From the NCBI GenBank assembly GCA_963728855.1, contig CAVSLN010000014.1, positions 196,995 to 260,994 of the forward strand: DNA of 64,000 nt, read 5' to 3'. The translations under genes were made by a program, and so were the position numbers. Below, piece after piece: positions 1 through 7,878 of the stretch (position 1 is its first letter; every line of letters begins with the position of its first letter). Origin of the DNA: AC-43 sp963728855 (GTDB taxonomy: Bacteria > Actinomycetota > Actinomycetes > Mycobacteriales > Micromonosporaceae). Below the pieces are notes generated by a model. That model was not told where the DNA came from. It did no database searches and saw only the letters and a list, made by a program, of their open reading frames with translations.

Positions 1-11
1 TGCTCAAGGGG

Positions 12-1394
12 ATGGCCGACCGGGACCGCGTCCGGCCGTGGGCGGTGGCCTACGCGCGCTGGCTGCGGGTCGCGGCGGTGCTGGTGACCGCGATCGTGCT
101 GGGGTACGCGATGTGGCCGCGCGCCGCCTGGCAGACCACCGGCGGCCTGCCGGGGTACGGCATGACGATCACCGTTCTCTTCGCCGTCCAGATCGGCCTG
201 CTGCTGCTCCTCGCCGCGGTCGCGCTCGCCCAGCACTCCCCCGGCCAGTACCTGCGCGGGCTGGCCGGCCCGATCGTGGCCTCGCTCGGGGTGGCGGTCG
301 CCGCCGCGTTCAGCTCGGGCGCCTCGTTCCGCGTCGCGGACTTCCTCGACCGGGCCGCCTCGCCGGTCGGGCGCGCCTCGGCCGCCCGGCTCCAGCCGCC
401 GGCCGCGCTGCAGTGGGCCGCGTTCGGCATGGTGGTCACGGTCGTCGTGGTGGCGCTGGTCGTGCTCGGTGCCCGGTTGTTCCTCGTACCCCGGCTGCGC
501 CGGGCCGCCGCGACCGAGGTCACCGACCGGGACTTCCCCGGCGGCCGGGCGGCCGACCCGGCGCGTGCCGCGACTATCGACGAAGCGGTCGGGGGAGCCC
601 GGCTGATCGACCACAGTGGAGCGCTGCTGCTGTGGGCGTACCTGCCGCTCGGGCTCGCCGCGATCGCGGTCACCGTGCTGGCCCTCCTCGGGTACGGGCC
701 GGTCGACCTCGCGCCCCGGGGCACCCTGGCGGCGTCCGTGCTGGCCGACGTCACCGGGCTCGGCACGTACCTCATCGGGCTGGCCGCGCTCGGGCTGATG
801 ACCCTCGGCGTGCAGGCGTACCGGAACGCCGGTACCCGGCGGCTGGTCGGGATCGCGTGGGACCTCGGCACGTTCTGGCCGCGCGCGGCGCACCCGCTCG
901 CCCCGCCGTGCTACGCCGAGCGCGTCGTACCCGAACTGGCCACCCGTACGGCCTGGCTGTCCCGGCACGGCGGGGTGATCCTGTCCGGGCACAGCCAGGG
1001 CTCCGTGCTCGTGGCGGCCACCACACTCCAGCTCTCACAGTCCACTGTGGACAGTGGAGTGCGCCTGCTGACGTACGGCTCCCCGCTGCGCCGCCTGTAC
1101 GGGCGGCTGTTCCCCGCGTACGTCGACGAGTCCGCGCTCGGCCTCGTCTCCACCGCGGTACGGGGCCGGTGGGTGAACCTGTGGCGGGACACCGACCCGA
1201 TCGGCGGCTGGGTCGGTGGGCCGGCCGGGGACCGTCGACTGGTCGACCCGGCCGGCTTCGCGATCGCGGACGGGGATACCGCGTCCCCGGCCATCCGCGG
1301 GCACTCCGACTACCCTTCCGACCCGGTCTTCGCGGAGGTGGTCGCGGAGCTGAGCGAACCCGCCGCAGCGGCCGAGCCGGCCGCCGCGGGCTGA
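12..1394 (+). CDS. Polytopic membrane protein with a serine-hydrolase (lipase-like) motif, 5' end possibly outside window
   Basis: The protein has about five hydrophobic segments (near residues 18-35, 50-72, 130-160, 205-230 and 240-265) followed by a soluble C-terminal part. That part holds a nucleophile-elbow motif G-H-S-Q-G at residues 326-330 (Ser328), the signature of alpha/beta hydrolases, and an Asp in a W-R-D-T-D-P stretch further on. The ATG at 12 has no clear ribosome site and the frame is open to the left window edge, so the true start may lie upstream and this ATG may be internal. A role as a membrane-anchored esterase or lipase is inferred from the motif only; no substrate is suggested. 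It converges with and overlaps the end of the next gene by 85 bp. Confidence 0.8.
   Translation: MADRDRVRPWAVAYARWLRVAAVLVTAIVLGYAMWPRAAWQTTGGLPGYGMTITVLFAVQIGLLLLLAAVALAQHSPGQYLRGLAGPIVASLGVAVAAAFSSGASFRVADFLDRAASPVGRASAARLQPPAALQWAAFGMVVTVVVVALVVLGARLFLVPRLRRAAATEVTDRDFPGGRAADPARAATIDEAVGGARLIDHSGALLLWAYLPLGLAAIAVTVLALLGYGPVDLAPRGTLAASVLADVTGLGTYLIGLAALGLMTLGVQAYRNAGTRRLVGIAWDLGTFWPRAAHPLAPPCYAERVVPELATRTAWLSRHGGVILSGHSQGSVLVAATTLQLSQSTVDSGVRLLTYGSPLRRLYGRLFPAYVDESALGLVSTAVRGRWVNLWRDTDPIGGWVGGPAGDRRLVDPAGFAIADGDTASPAIRGHSDYPSDPVFAEVVAELSEPAAAAEPAAAG
1041..1055. repeat. Dispersed palindrome, near-complete copy (ACTGTCC-N5-GGACAGT family)
   Basis: TCCACTGTGGACAGT inside the hydrolase gene, one of about fifteen related palindromes scattered through coding regions of the window. 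Other clear copies are at 6621-6635, 8672-8688, 8805-8823, 10137-10151, 18698-18713, 26779-26793, 37455-37470, 43779-43791, 46095-46108, 47233-47248, 48965-48979, 51500-51518 and 56794-56809. Function is unknown. Confidence 0.7.
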
Positions 1395-2542
1395 GCCGCG
1401 GGAGCCGGGGGAGCCGGCGGCGCCGCCCGACGGCCCCGTCGCCGGGCCCACGCGAGAACCAGAAGCACCGGGACACCGAGGACGACGGCGAAGGGGAGCA
1501 GCGCGCCGATCACGGTGAGGATCACCTGTACCGACGCGACGAACGCGTGCCATCCGCCGCGCAGCCCCACCAGGAACCCGGTCTCCGGCTGCTTCGGCGG
1601 CGGCGGGGTGGCCGCGTCGGGACCGAGCAGCGTCGCCGACACCGTGGACAGCGCGGTGAGGTCGTCGAGGTTGCGCTGCTGGGCCTGGAGCGACTCCAGG
1701 TCGGACTCGCGCCGGGCCAGCTCGCTCTCGATGCTGGTGATCTCCGAGATGGACTGCGCCTTGGCGAGCAGCGCCCGTACCCGGTCGACGCTCGCCTGCT
1801 GGGCCTGGATCCGGGCGGCCAGGTCGATCACCTGCGCGGTGACGTCCTGTGTGGAGACCTGCCGGGACTGCTCGCGCCCCAGCTTGCCGATCTGGTCGAC
1901 CGTACCGCTGAACTTGTCGGCCGGGATGCGCAGCGTCAGCGTCGCGACCGACTTACCGGAGTCGATCGTGCGCTGGTCCCCGCCGACGAAGCCCCCGGCG
2001 CCGGTGGCCATCGTGACGAGCTGCGCCGCGGCGGCGTTCACGTCGTCCACGCGTACCGTGATGGAGCCGGTGTAGACGATGCTGCGCCGGCCGGCCGGCG
2101 CCTGGTCCGGCTTGCCCTGCTGGGCTCCCGGCGCGCCGCCCGGCTGGGCGCCCTGGGCGGCGCCACCCGCCCCGGCGCCCTGGTGCGGCGCGGCCGCCTT
2201 GGCCCCGCCCTGGTTGTCGGCCTGGGCCGGCGCGGGCCCCGCCGCCGGCCCGCCCGCGGTGCCGGCGTTGGAGGATGAGGAGCCGCCCGATGAGCAGCCG
2301 ACCAGCCCGGCGGTGAGCGCCAGGCCGGCGAGCAGGAGTCCAGCGCCGCGTAGCTTGTCGGAGCGGCTAATAGCCAGCGTTCGCCAGCCGCGTAGCTTGT
2401 CGGAGCGGCTAATAGCCAGCGTTCGCCAGCCGCGTAGCTTGTCGGAGCGGCTAATAGCCAGCGTTCGCCAGCCGCGTAGCTTGTCGGAGCGGCTAATAGC
2501 CAGCGTTCGCCAGCCGCGCCGCCGCGGGGTGGTGGTCATCAT
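1310..2542 (-). CDS. DUF4349-type lipoprotein with four 14-residue repeats in its signal peptide region
   Basis: The body shows a DUF4349 pattern: a beta-rich segment starting Y-T-G-S-I-T-V-R-V, a long coiled coil (about residues 215-300) and a C-terminal membrane helix followed by a basic and Ala/Pro tail. A lipobox L-V-G-C is present with Cys83, so the mature protein should be lipid-anchored on the outer face. Oddly, residues 9-64 are four exact copies of R-G-W-R-T-L-A-I-S-R-S-D-K-L, encoded by a 42-bp tandem repeat, placed between the N-terminal M-M-T-T-T-P-R-R and the hydrophobic signal core. Without them the signal peptide has a normal length. Pro/Gly/Ala/Gln-rich spacer follows the lipobox. 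Function of the family is not established; the start is ATG at 2540-2542 (or the adjacent ATG). Confidence 0.85.
   Translation of the reverse strand: MMTTTPRRRGWRTLAISRSDKLRGWRTLAISRSDKLRGWRTLAISRSDKLRGWRTLAISRSDKLRGAGLLLAGLALTAGLVGCSSGGSSSSNAGTAGGPAAGPAPAQADNQGGAKAAAPHQGAGAGGAAQGAQPGGAPGAQQGKPDQAPAGRRSIVYTGSITVRVDDVNAAAAQLVTMATGAGGFVGGDQRTIDSGKSVATLTLRIPADKFSGTVDQIGKLGREQSRQVSTQDVTAQVIDLAARIQAQQASVDRVRALLAKAQSISEITSIESELARRESDLESLQAQQRNLDDLTALSTVSATLLGPDAATPPPPKQPETGFLVGLRGGWHAFVASVQVILTVIGALLPFAVVLGVPVLLVLAWARRRGRRAAPPAPPAPAAQPAAAGSAAAAGSLSSATTSAKTGSEG
2346..2513. repeat. 42-bp palindromic element, four tandem copies inside a coding region
   Basis: Four identical 42-bp units lie head to tail at 2346-2387, 2388-2429, 2430-2471 and 2472-2513. 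Each contains the core AGCTTGTCGGAGCGG and the short palindrome GGCTAATAGCC. The unit length is a multiple of three, so the lipoprotein frame stays open on the minus strand; the plus strand is open too. Diverged relatives of the same 42-bp length occur at 16853-16936 and, in the opposite orientation, at 37036-37119. Confidence 0.95.
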
Positions 2543-2608
2543 GGTGATCGGACGCGGTGCGGGCCGGACCCGGTTCCGGCAGACTGGTCACGGGAGCGTC
2601 ACGTCGCC

Positions 2609-2690
2609 AGCCGGCACCCGGACCGGATCGCAAGGCGGCGCTCTTCGCGAGCCGGCACTTGGGCCGGATCGGCAAGGCAGCGCGTTACCG
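2609..2690. repeat. Imperfect 41-bp tandem duplication in a divergent promoter region
   Basis: Two related 41-bp blocks (2609-2649 and 2650-2690) both begin AGCCGGCAC and share the sequence GCCGGATCG-GCAAGGC in diverged form. They lie between the divergently read lipoprotein gene and the MBL-fold hydrolase gene, so they sit where promoters are expected. No clear promoter hexamers could be assigned. Confidence 0.5.
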
Positions 2691-2717
2691 ACGGCGAGCG
2701 GGATACGGGAGATCATC

Positions 2718-3353
2718 ATGCGGCTGACCAAGTTTTCCCACGCGTGCGTACGGGTCGAAGGGGACGGGGTACTCGTCGTCGACCCGGGCGTCTTCTCGGA
2801 GGGCGCCGCGCTCGACGGGGTGGACGCGGTGCTCATCAGCCACGAGCACGTCGACCACCTCGACCTCGGCACGCTGTCCGACGCCCTGTCCGGGCGGCCG
2901 GCGGTGCGCATCTTCACCCATGCCGACGTGGTCCCGAAGCTGGGTGAGCTGGCCGACGTGACCACGGCCGTCAAGGCCGGCGACGAGTTCGAGGCGGCCG
3001 GGTTCCCCGTACGGGCGTTCGGCGGCTGGCACGCGGTCATCCACGCCGACGTGCCCCGGGTACCGAACCTCGGGTACCTCATCGACGGCTCGGTCTACCA
3101 TCCCGGCGACTCGTTCGACCTGCCCGGCGTACCCGTCGACACGCTGTTCGTCCCCGTATCGGCGCCCTGGCTCAAGACCGCCGAGTCCATCGACTTCGTC
3201 CGCGCGGTCAAGCCCCGGCGCGCGTACGCCCTGCACGACGCGCTGCTCAACGACAACGGGTCCGGGCTCGTCGACCGGCTGCTCACCCAGCTGTCCGGCA
3301 CCGAGTACCGCCGCCTCCCCGCGGGCGAGTCGGTGTCGTGCGGCTCGGTGTAG
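2718..3353 (+). CDS. MBL-fold metal-dependent hydrolase
   Basis: A 211-residue metallo-beta-lactamase-fold protein. The metal-binding signature H-E-H-V-D-H lies at residues 42-47, preceded by V-D-P-G at about 21-24, and later metal ligands are plausible at the G-G-W-H-A and Y-H-P-G-D-S motifs. The pattern is that of the short UlaG/YtnP-like metal-dependent hydrolases. The ATG at 2718 was chosen because GGGAG at 2707-2711 is well spaced; the frame is open far upstream but that part overlaps the lipoprotein gene on the other strand. The substrate cannot be told from sequence. Confidence 0.92.
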   Translation: MRLTKFSHACVRVEGDGVLVVDPGVFSEGAALDGVDAVLISHEHVDHLDLGTLSDALSGRPAVRIFTHADVVPKLGELADVTTAVKAGDEFEAAGFPVRAFGGWHAVIHADVPRVPNLGYLIDGSVYHPGDSFDLPGVPVDTLFVPVSAPWLKTAESIDFVRAVKPRRAYALHDALLNDNGSGLVDRLLTQLSGTEYRRLPAGESVSCGSV

Positions 3354-3360
3354 CGGCTTG

Positions 3361-4191
3361 GTGAGTGAGGTCCCGGCTGACGTACTCGGCCGGCTGTACG
3401 AGCTGCCGCCCGAGCGGTTCGTCGCGGCCCGGGACGAGGCGGTCGAGGCGGCCCGGCGCGCGGGTGACCGGGATACGGCGAGCGCGATCGCTGGACTGCG
3501 CCGCCCGACCGTGGCCGCGTGGCTGGTGAACCTGCTCGCCCGGCGGCGTGGCGAGCTGGTGGCCGAGCTGCTGGAGCTGGGCGAGGCGCTGCGCCGTGCC
3601 CAGCGCGACCTGCGCGGCGAGGAGCTGCGGGAGCTGAGTGCCCGCCGGCGGGAGGCGGTCGGTGGCCTGGTCGCCCAGGCACGCAAGCTGGCGCGGGAGG
3701 CCGGGCGCCCGGGCCGGGAGAACCTGCCGCTGACCGAGGTGGAGGCGACGCTGACCGCGGCGCTCGCCGAGCCCGAGCTGGCCGAGGCGGTACGGGCCGG
3801 CACGCTCACCAAGGCGACCGGGTACGCGGGCTTCGGGGAGCAGCCCCGGCCCCGGCTCCGGGTCATCGACGGCGGTCGGGAGGACCGGAAACCCGGACCG
3901 GACAAGGGAACCAAGGGGAAGCGGGCGCCGCAACCCAGCCCGGAAGAGAAGGCGGCCGAGGAGAGGACCGCGAAGAAGGCGGCGGAGGCGGCCCGTACCA
4001 AGGCGAAAGAGGCCGAGGCGGAGCTGCGCGGCGCCGAGCGGGCCGAGCGCGACGCGGCGCGCGCGCTGGCCGAGCTGACCGCGCAGCTCGACGAGCTGCG
4101 TGACCGCCAGGCGCGGGCCCAGCTGGACCTCCGCCAGGCGCGGCTGCGGCTGAAGACCGCGCAGCGGGAGGCGGCCCGCGTCCGGACGTGA
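3361..4191 (+). CDS. Conserved coiled-coil protein of unknown function
   Basis: About 276 residues, beginning V-S-E-V-P-A-D-V. The N-terminal half is a helical domain with a recognisable L-R-R-P-T-V-A-A-W-L-V-N-L-L motif; the C-terminal third, from about residue 185, is a Lys/Ala/Glu-rich charged coiled coil. This arrangement is seen in a conserved actinobacterial family of unknown role that I recognise only by style. It starts 8 bp after the MBL-fold gene, suggesting co-transcription. The start could be GTG at 3361 or TTG at 3358. Confidence 0.85.
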   Translation: MSEVPADVLGRLYELPPERFVAARDEAVEAARRAGDRDTASAIAGLRRPTVAAWLVNLLARRRGELVAELLELGEALRRAQRDLRGEELRELSARRREAVGGLVAQARKLAREAGRPGRENLPLTEVEATLTAALAEPELAEAVRAGTLTKATGYAGFGEQPRPRLRVIDGGREDRKPGPDKGTKGKRAPQPSPEEKAAEERTAKKAAEAARTKAKEAEAELRGAERAERDAARALAELTAQLDELRDRQARAQLDLRQARLRLKTAQREAARVRT

Positions 4192-4224
4192 CCTGACGCC
4201 CGGTCACGGGCAGAATCATGGTCC

Positions 4225-4956
4225 GTGACCCCCGAGCAGGCCGCCGCCGCGAGCCGGTCCGCCGTGCACAGGCTGGGCGGAGCGTTCGCGGAGGATGCCA
4301 CGACGCTGCGCCGCGCCCGCCGGCTCGGCCTGACCGGCTGGTCGTTCTACGTGGCCGGCCGGGCCGGGGTGCTGGGCGACGTCGCGCCCGATGCGGTGAG
4401 CGCCGCGCTGGGATTCATAGCTGCCGATGCGGTATGGGACGGCTGGGACAGCGCCCGCAAGGTCACCGACCCTGCCGAGGTCTCCCGGGAGCACCTCGCC
4501 GAGTGCTGCCGCTGGGGTCGGGAGAGGCTGGCGCACTATCCGGGGGTACCGCGGCTGGTCGCGCTCGCCGAGCGGGTGGTGGCCGCGGCCGGCCCGGCCG
4601 GCCTGCCGCTGTTCGCCGCGTGGCGCACCGTGCCCGTACCGGAGGACGGGCCGGGTGCGCGCGCCGCCGTCCTGGCGAAGCTGCTCCGGGAGTACCGTTC
4701 CGGCGCGCACCTGATGGCGATCCGGGCCGGTGGCCTGACCCCCCTGGAGGCGCTCGTCGCGTCGCCCGACGGCGAGGCGTCCGCCGTCGCGTACGGCTGG
4801 CAGCCCCCGTTCCCGGCGCCCGCTCCCTTGCTGCGCCGGCGGATCCGGGCCGACCTGGTGACCGACCGGATCGTCGGCGAGGCGTACCGGGCCCTGGACA
4901 TCCGCGAGCGCGTCGAGCTGGTCCGGCTCCTCGACGAGGCGGCCGAGGGCTGCTGA
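4225..4956 (+). CDS. SCO6745-like conserved protein
   Basis: A 243-residue protein with the N-terminal pattern H-R-L-G-G-A-F-A and the motif G-W-S-F-Y-V-A-G-R-A-G-V-L-G-D-V, which I associate with the actinobacterial SCO6745 family (function unknown, all-helical). No signal peptide or membrane segment is seen. It follows the coiled-coil gene after 33 bp on the same strand. GTG at 4225 is the first start that gives the conserved N-terminus. Confidence 0.85.
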   Translation: MTPEQAAAASRSAVHRLGGAFAEDATTLRRARRLGLTGWSFYVAGRAGVLGDVAPDAVSAALGFIAADAVWDGWDSARKVTDPAEVSREHLAECCRWGRERLAHYPGVPRLVALAERVVAAAGPAGLPLFAAWRTVPVPEDGPGARAAVLAKLLREYRSGAHLMAIRAGGLTPLEALVASPDGEASAVAYGWQPPFPAPAPLLRRRIRADLVTDRIVGEAYRALDIRERVELVRLLDEAAEGC

Positions 4957-4996
4957 CGACCCGGTGGTGTTCGAGCTGGCCGTCGTGCCCGGCGGC

Positions 4997-5452
4997 CTAG
5001 GTCGTCGACGTACGGGTCGGGTGGGCGCGCAGCGCGGCCAGGTAGTCGGCCGGCGCACCGGCCTTCTCCGCGGCGGCCACGATCTCGGCGAGGTACCAGG
5101 CGGTGGGCAGCCCGCCCTCGTAGCCGGTATAGACGTACACCCAGGCGGTCACGTCACCCTCCAGCGTGGCCACCCGCAGGTGCAGCTTGCGGTACGTGCC
5201 CGCCGTCACGCCCTCCAGCTCGTCGAGCTGCTCCGCGTCGCGCGGGTGCACGTCGTACAGCGCCACGAACACCCGGTCGCCGGACGACTCGACGATCGTG
5301 GTGACCGCGCCCTCCCAGCCCATCTCGTCCTCGCCGGCGAAGGTCAGCCGCCACCCCTCCAGCCAGCCGGTTCCGATCATGGGTGAATGCGGACAGTAGG
5401 CGCGCATGCGACCTGGGTCGAGGCTGGAGCCGTAGGCGGCGTAGTGACGCAC
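4997..5452 (-). CDS. Gamma-glutamylcyclotransferase-like protein
   Basis: The 151-residue protein begins V-R-H-Y-A-A-Y-G-S-S-L and contains G-W-L-E-G-W-R-L-T-F and a V-Y-V-Y motif late in the chain, the hallmarks of the small gamma-glutamyl cyclotransferase / AIG2-like fold, whose Y-G-S-x-L loop binds the gamma-glutamyl group. A Glu following the L-Y-D-V segment (D-E-L-E-G) is the likely catalytic acid. Family members cyclise gamma-glutamyl amines or peptides to 5-oxoproline; the substrate here is unknown. GTG at 5450-5452 gives the family N-terminus; longer readings would overlap the divergent reductase gene. Confidence 0.85.
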   Translation of the reverse strand: MRHYAAYGSSLDPGRMRAYCPHSPMIGTGWLEGWRLTFAGEDEMGWEGAVTTIVESSGDRVFVALYDVHPRDAEQLDELEGVTAGTYRKLHLRVATLEGDVTAWVYVYTGYEGGLPTAWYLAEIVAAAEKAGAPADYLAALRAHPTRTSTT

Positions 5453-5522
5453 GGCGATGACGATAGCTCCCGTCGCGGTGAGAGAGAATACGACCGAGCG
5501 TATCGGACGGACGGGAGCGGTC

Positions 5523-6926
5523 GTGGGACGCATTGTGATCATCGGGGGCGGTCCGGCGGGGTACGAGGCCGCGCTGGTCGCCGCGCAACTGGACGCCCAG
5601 GTGACGGTCGTCGAGGCGAACGGCGCTGGGGGCGCCTGCGTGCTGTCGGACTGCGTGCCGTCCAAGACGTTCATCGCGGCCTCTGACGTGGTGACGGGCT
5701 ACCGGGACACCGAGGAGTTCGGGGTACACGCGGGTGGGCTGGCCGCGGTGAGCGTGGACGCGAAGGTGGTACACGCCCGGGTGAAACGGTTGGCGAAGGC
5801 GCAGTCGGCGGATATCCACGCGAAGCTCGTCAAGGCGGGGGTGACGTTCGTGACCGGGTCGGCATCGCTCGGCGCCGATACGCTCGGTCACACCCATCGG
5901 GTCGAGGTGGCGCCCGCGGACGGTGACTCTCGGTACACCATCGACGCATCGACGGTCCTCATCGCCACCGGCGCGACGCCGCGCGTCCTGCCCGACGCCC
6001 TCCCCGACGGCGAGCGGATCCTCACCTGGCGCCAGGTGTACGACCTCCCCGAGCTCCCCTCCCACCTGATCGTCATCGGCTCCGGCGTCACCGGCGCCGA
6101 GTTCGCCTCCGCCTACCTCGCGATGGGCATCGCGGTGACCCTGGTGTCCAGCCGGGACCGGGTCATGCCGCACGAGGACCCGGACGCGGCCACGGCCATC
6201 GAGCGGGTGTTCCGGGCCCGGGGCATGACGATCCTGAACAAGTCCCGGGCCGCCTCGGTACGGCGCACCGAGAGCGGGGTCGCCGTCACGCTGTCCGACG
6301 GGCGGGTCGTCGAGGGCTCGCACGCGCTCATGGCGGTTGGCTCGGTCCCGAACACCTCGGCCCTGCGCCTCGCCGGGTACGGCGTCGAGGTGGCCCCGAG
6401 CGGGTACGTGACCGTGGACCGGGTCTCCCGCACCAACGTCCCCGGCGTGTACGCCGCCGGCGACTGTACCGGCCTCCTCCCGCTCGCCAGCGTCGCCGCC
6501 ATGCAGGGCCGCATCGCGATGTGGCACGCCCTCGGCGAGGCGGTCGCCCCGCTCCGACTCAAGTCCGTGGCCGCCAACGTGTTCACCGACCCGGAACTGG
6601 CGGCCGTCGGCGTCAGTCAGTCCGAAGTGGACAGTGGGCAGGTCGTCGCCCGTACCGTCATGCTGTCGCTCGACGGCAACGCCCGCGCCAAGATGGCCGG
6701 GATCCGCGACGGCTTCGTGAAGCTGTTCTGCAGCCCCGCGTCCGGGCGGGTGATCGGTGGCGTGGTGGTCGCGCCCAAGGCGAGCGAGCTGATCCTGCCG
6801 ATCTCGATGGCCATCGACAACCATCTCAGCGTCGACCAGGTGGCCCACACGATCACCATCTACCCGTCCCTGTCCGGCTCGGTCACCGAGGCCGCTCGAC
6901 AGCTGATGCACCACGAACTTCAATAG
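5523..6926 (+). CDS. lpdA: LpdA-like NAD(P)H quinone dehydrogenase (flavoprotein disulfide reductase family)
   Basis: A 467-residue FAD/NAD-linked reductase: FAD-binding G-G-G-P-A-G at 8-13, NAD-binding G-S-G-V-T-G-A-E in the middle, a second FAD motif Y-A-A-G-D-C-T-G and the C-terminal dimerisation domain. It matches M. tuberculosis LpdA closely from memory, including the long shared motif around L-P-L-A-S-V-A-A-M-Q-G-R-I-A-M. Unusually for LpdA-type proteins it keeps both cysteines of the C-x4-C pair (Cys39 and Cys44), yet the C-terminal His of true disulfide reductases is replaced (Y-P-S-L-S-G instead of H-P-S/T). Quinone reduction is the best guess. Start GTG 5523 has GGGAG at 5513-5517; an in-frame ATG at 5457 would add an unconserved leader. 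Confidence 0.93.
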   Translation: MGRIVIIGGGPAGYEAALVAAQLDAQVTVVEANGAGGACVLSDCVPSKTFIAASDVVTGYRDTEEFGVHAGGLAAVSVDAKVVHARVKRLAKAQSADIHAKLVKAGVTFVTGSASLGADTLGHTHRVEVAPADGDSRYTIDASTVLIATGATPRVLPDALPDGERILTWRQVYDLPELPSHLIVIGSGVTGAEFASAYLAMGIAVTLVSSRDRVMPHEDPDAATAIERVFRARGMTILNKSRAASVRRTESGVAVTLSDGRVVEGSHALMAVGSVPNTSALRLAGYGVEVAPSGYVTVDRVSRTNVPGVYAAGDCTGLLPLASVAAMQGRIAMWHALGEAVAPLRLKSVAANVFTDPELAAVGVSQSEVDSGQVVARTVMLSLDGNARAKMAGIRDGFVKLFCSPASGRVIGGVVVAPKASELILPISMAIDNHLSVDQVAHTITIYPSLSGSVTEAARQLMHHELQ

Positions 6927-7003
6927 ACGGGTACGCGCGTCCCCACACCCGGGCTGCGGACTTGCCGGCCCATCCGTGGCCGGGATCGGGCCGAATACCG
7001 GAC

Positions 7004-7462
7004 ATGACTGCACACCGATCCACTCCGGAACAAACCTTGGCGGGTGCACCGTCGAGCGGCTCATGGGAGGACGAGGCGGTCAGGGTCGCCATCCGTCACA
7101 TAGCGGCCCGATGGAGCGTCCCGATCGCGGTGACGCTCGCGCAACGCCCGTATCGCTTCAACAGCCTGCACCGGGCCATCGCTGGAATCTCACACCGCCT
7201 GCTGACCGTCTCCCTCCAGCGCTTGGAGCGCGACGGGCTGGTCGCCCGCACGGTGACCGCGAGCCAACCCCCGGCTGTCGAGTACCGGCTGACCGCTGTG
7301 GGATCTCGGTTCCTGGGCGTGCTGGACGTGGTCGCCAACTGGGCGCGGGCCGACAACGAAGCCATCCAGGCGGCGCAGCGCCGCTATGACGAGGACCACC
7401 GAAAGGGACCGCCGCCGCTTCAGCTGTTATCGAGCGACTATCGGTGTGAGTCGATTCGCTAG
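7004..7462 (+). CDS. HxlR-family winged-helix transcriptional regulator
   Basis: A 152-residue protein with the full HxlR pattern: I-A-A-R-W-S-V-P-I (normally G-G-K-W), R-F-N-S-L-H-R-A-I-A-G-I-S-H-R-L-L-T-V-S-L-Q-R-L-E-R-D-G-L-V, and Y-R-L-T-A-V-G. The conserved N-terminal cysteine that serves as redox switch in several HxlR members is absent. It follows the reductase gene by 77 bp on the same strand and is followed by a perfect 20-bp palindrome and a small secreted-protein gene, which are natural candidates for its operator and target. ATG 7004 chosen; the frame is also open upstream through the end of the reductase gene. Confidence 0.9.
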   Translation: MTAHRSTPEQTLAGAPSSGSWEDEAVRVAIRHIAARWSVPIAVTLAQRPYRFNSLHRAIAGISHRLLTVSLQRLERDGLVARTVTASQPPAVEYRLTAVGSRFLGVLDVVANWARADNEAIQAAQRRYDEDHRKGPPPLQLLSSDYRCESIR

Positions 7463-7467
7463 TGCGC

Positions 7468-7487
7468 AACGCACTTTGAAGTGCGTT
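7468..7487. promoter_or_regulatory. Perfect 20-bp palindrome, operator or terminator candidate
   Basis: AACGCACTT-TG-AAGTGCGTT has two perfect 9-base arms around a 2-base centre, too tight for a normal RNA hairpin loop but typical of a dimer operator. It begins six bases after the HxlR stop codon and 129 bp before the secreted peptide start. Inference: binding site for the HxlR protein. Confidence 0.55.
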
Positions 7488-7615
7488 CTAGACACCACGG
7501 CGTCCGGCAGGTTGGGTAGATGCAGATACAGATTTCGTATCGGTCTTCGAGACCCGCCACTCCGGCCACCACCGGTTGGTCCGGCGGATCCCGCCTGCCC
7601 CAGAAAGGAAGTCCG

Positions 7616-7813
7616 ATGAAACGCAGGATCCTCGCTTCCGCAGCCATTATGGCTGCGACCGCCGCAGCGCTGGTCGGCCTGACCGCCGCGCCCGCCCACG
7701 CGAGTGCCGGCGACTGCGACGGCGTTGGAAACGGGAACTACATCATGTACGTGTATCCGGAGACCTCATTCACGTTCCAGTGCGTCGACGGCAAATGGGT
7801 GTTCATCGCATAG
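7616..7813 (+). CDS. Small secreted protein of unknown function
   Basis: A 65-residue precursor with a classical Sec signal peptide: M-K-R-R, a hydrophobic core and a cleavage site A-H-A followed by S-A-G-D-C. The mature chain is about 35 residues, with two cysteines (in G-D-C-D and F-Q-C-V) that could form a single disulfide, and ends K-W-V-F-I-A. A strong ribosome site AAAGGAAG precedes ATG 7616. No family recognised. Its position downstream of the HxlR gene and its palindrome suggests regulated expression. It could be a secreted peptide effector or signal; that is speculation. Confidence 0.8.
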   Translation: MKRRILASAAIMAATAAALVGLTAAPAHASAGDCDGVGNGNYIMYVYPETSFTFQCVDGKWVFIA

Positions 7814-7878
7814 GGCGGCCACGGGCCACCCGGCCATGAAGGAGCCGTTATCCGGGTGGGTCAGGGGCCGCGGCCGGC

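Noticed and set aside
2346..2513. CRISPR array
   Set aside because: The 42-bp units are directly adjacent without unique spacers, and no cas gene is nearby.
5154..7064. Long minus-strand frame opposite the LpdA-like gene
   Set aside because: Antisense shadow; the composition is Arg/Gly/His-rich and lacks any motif.
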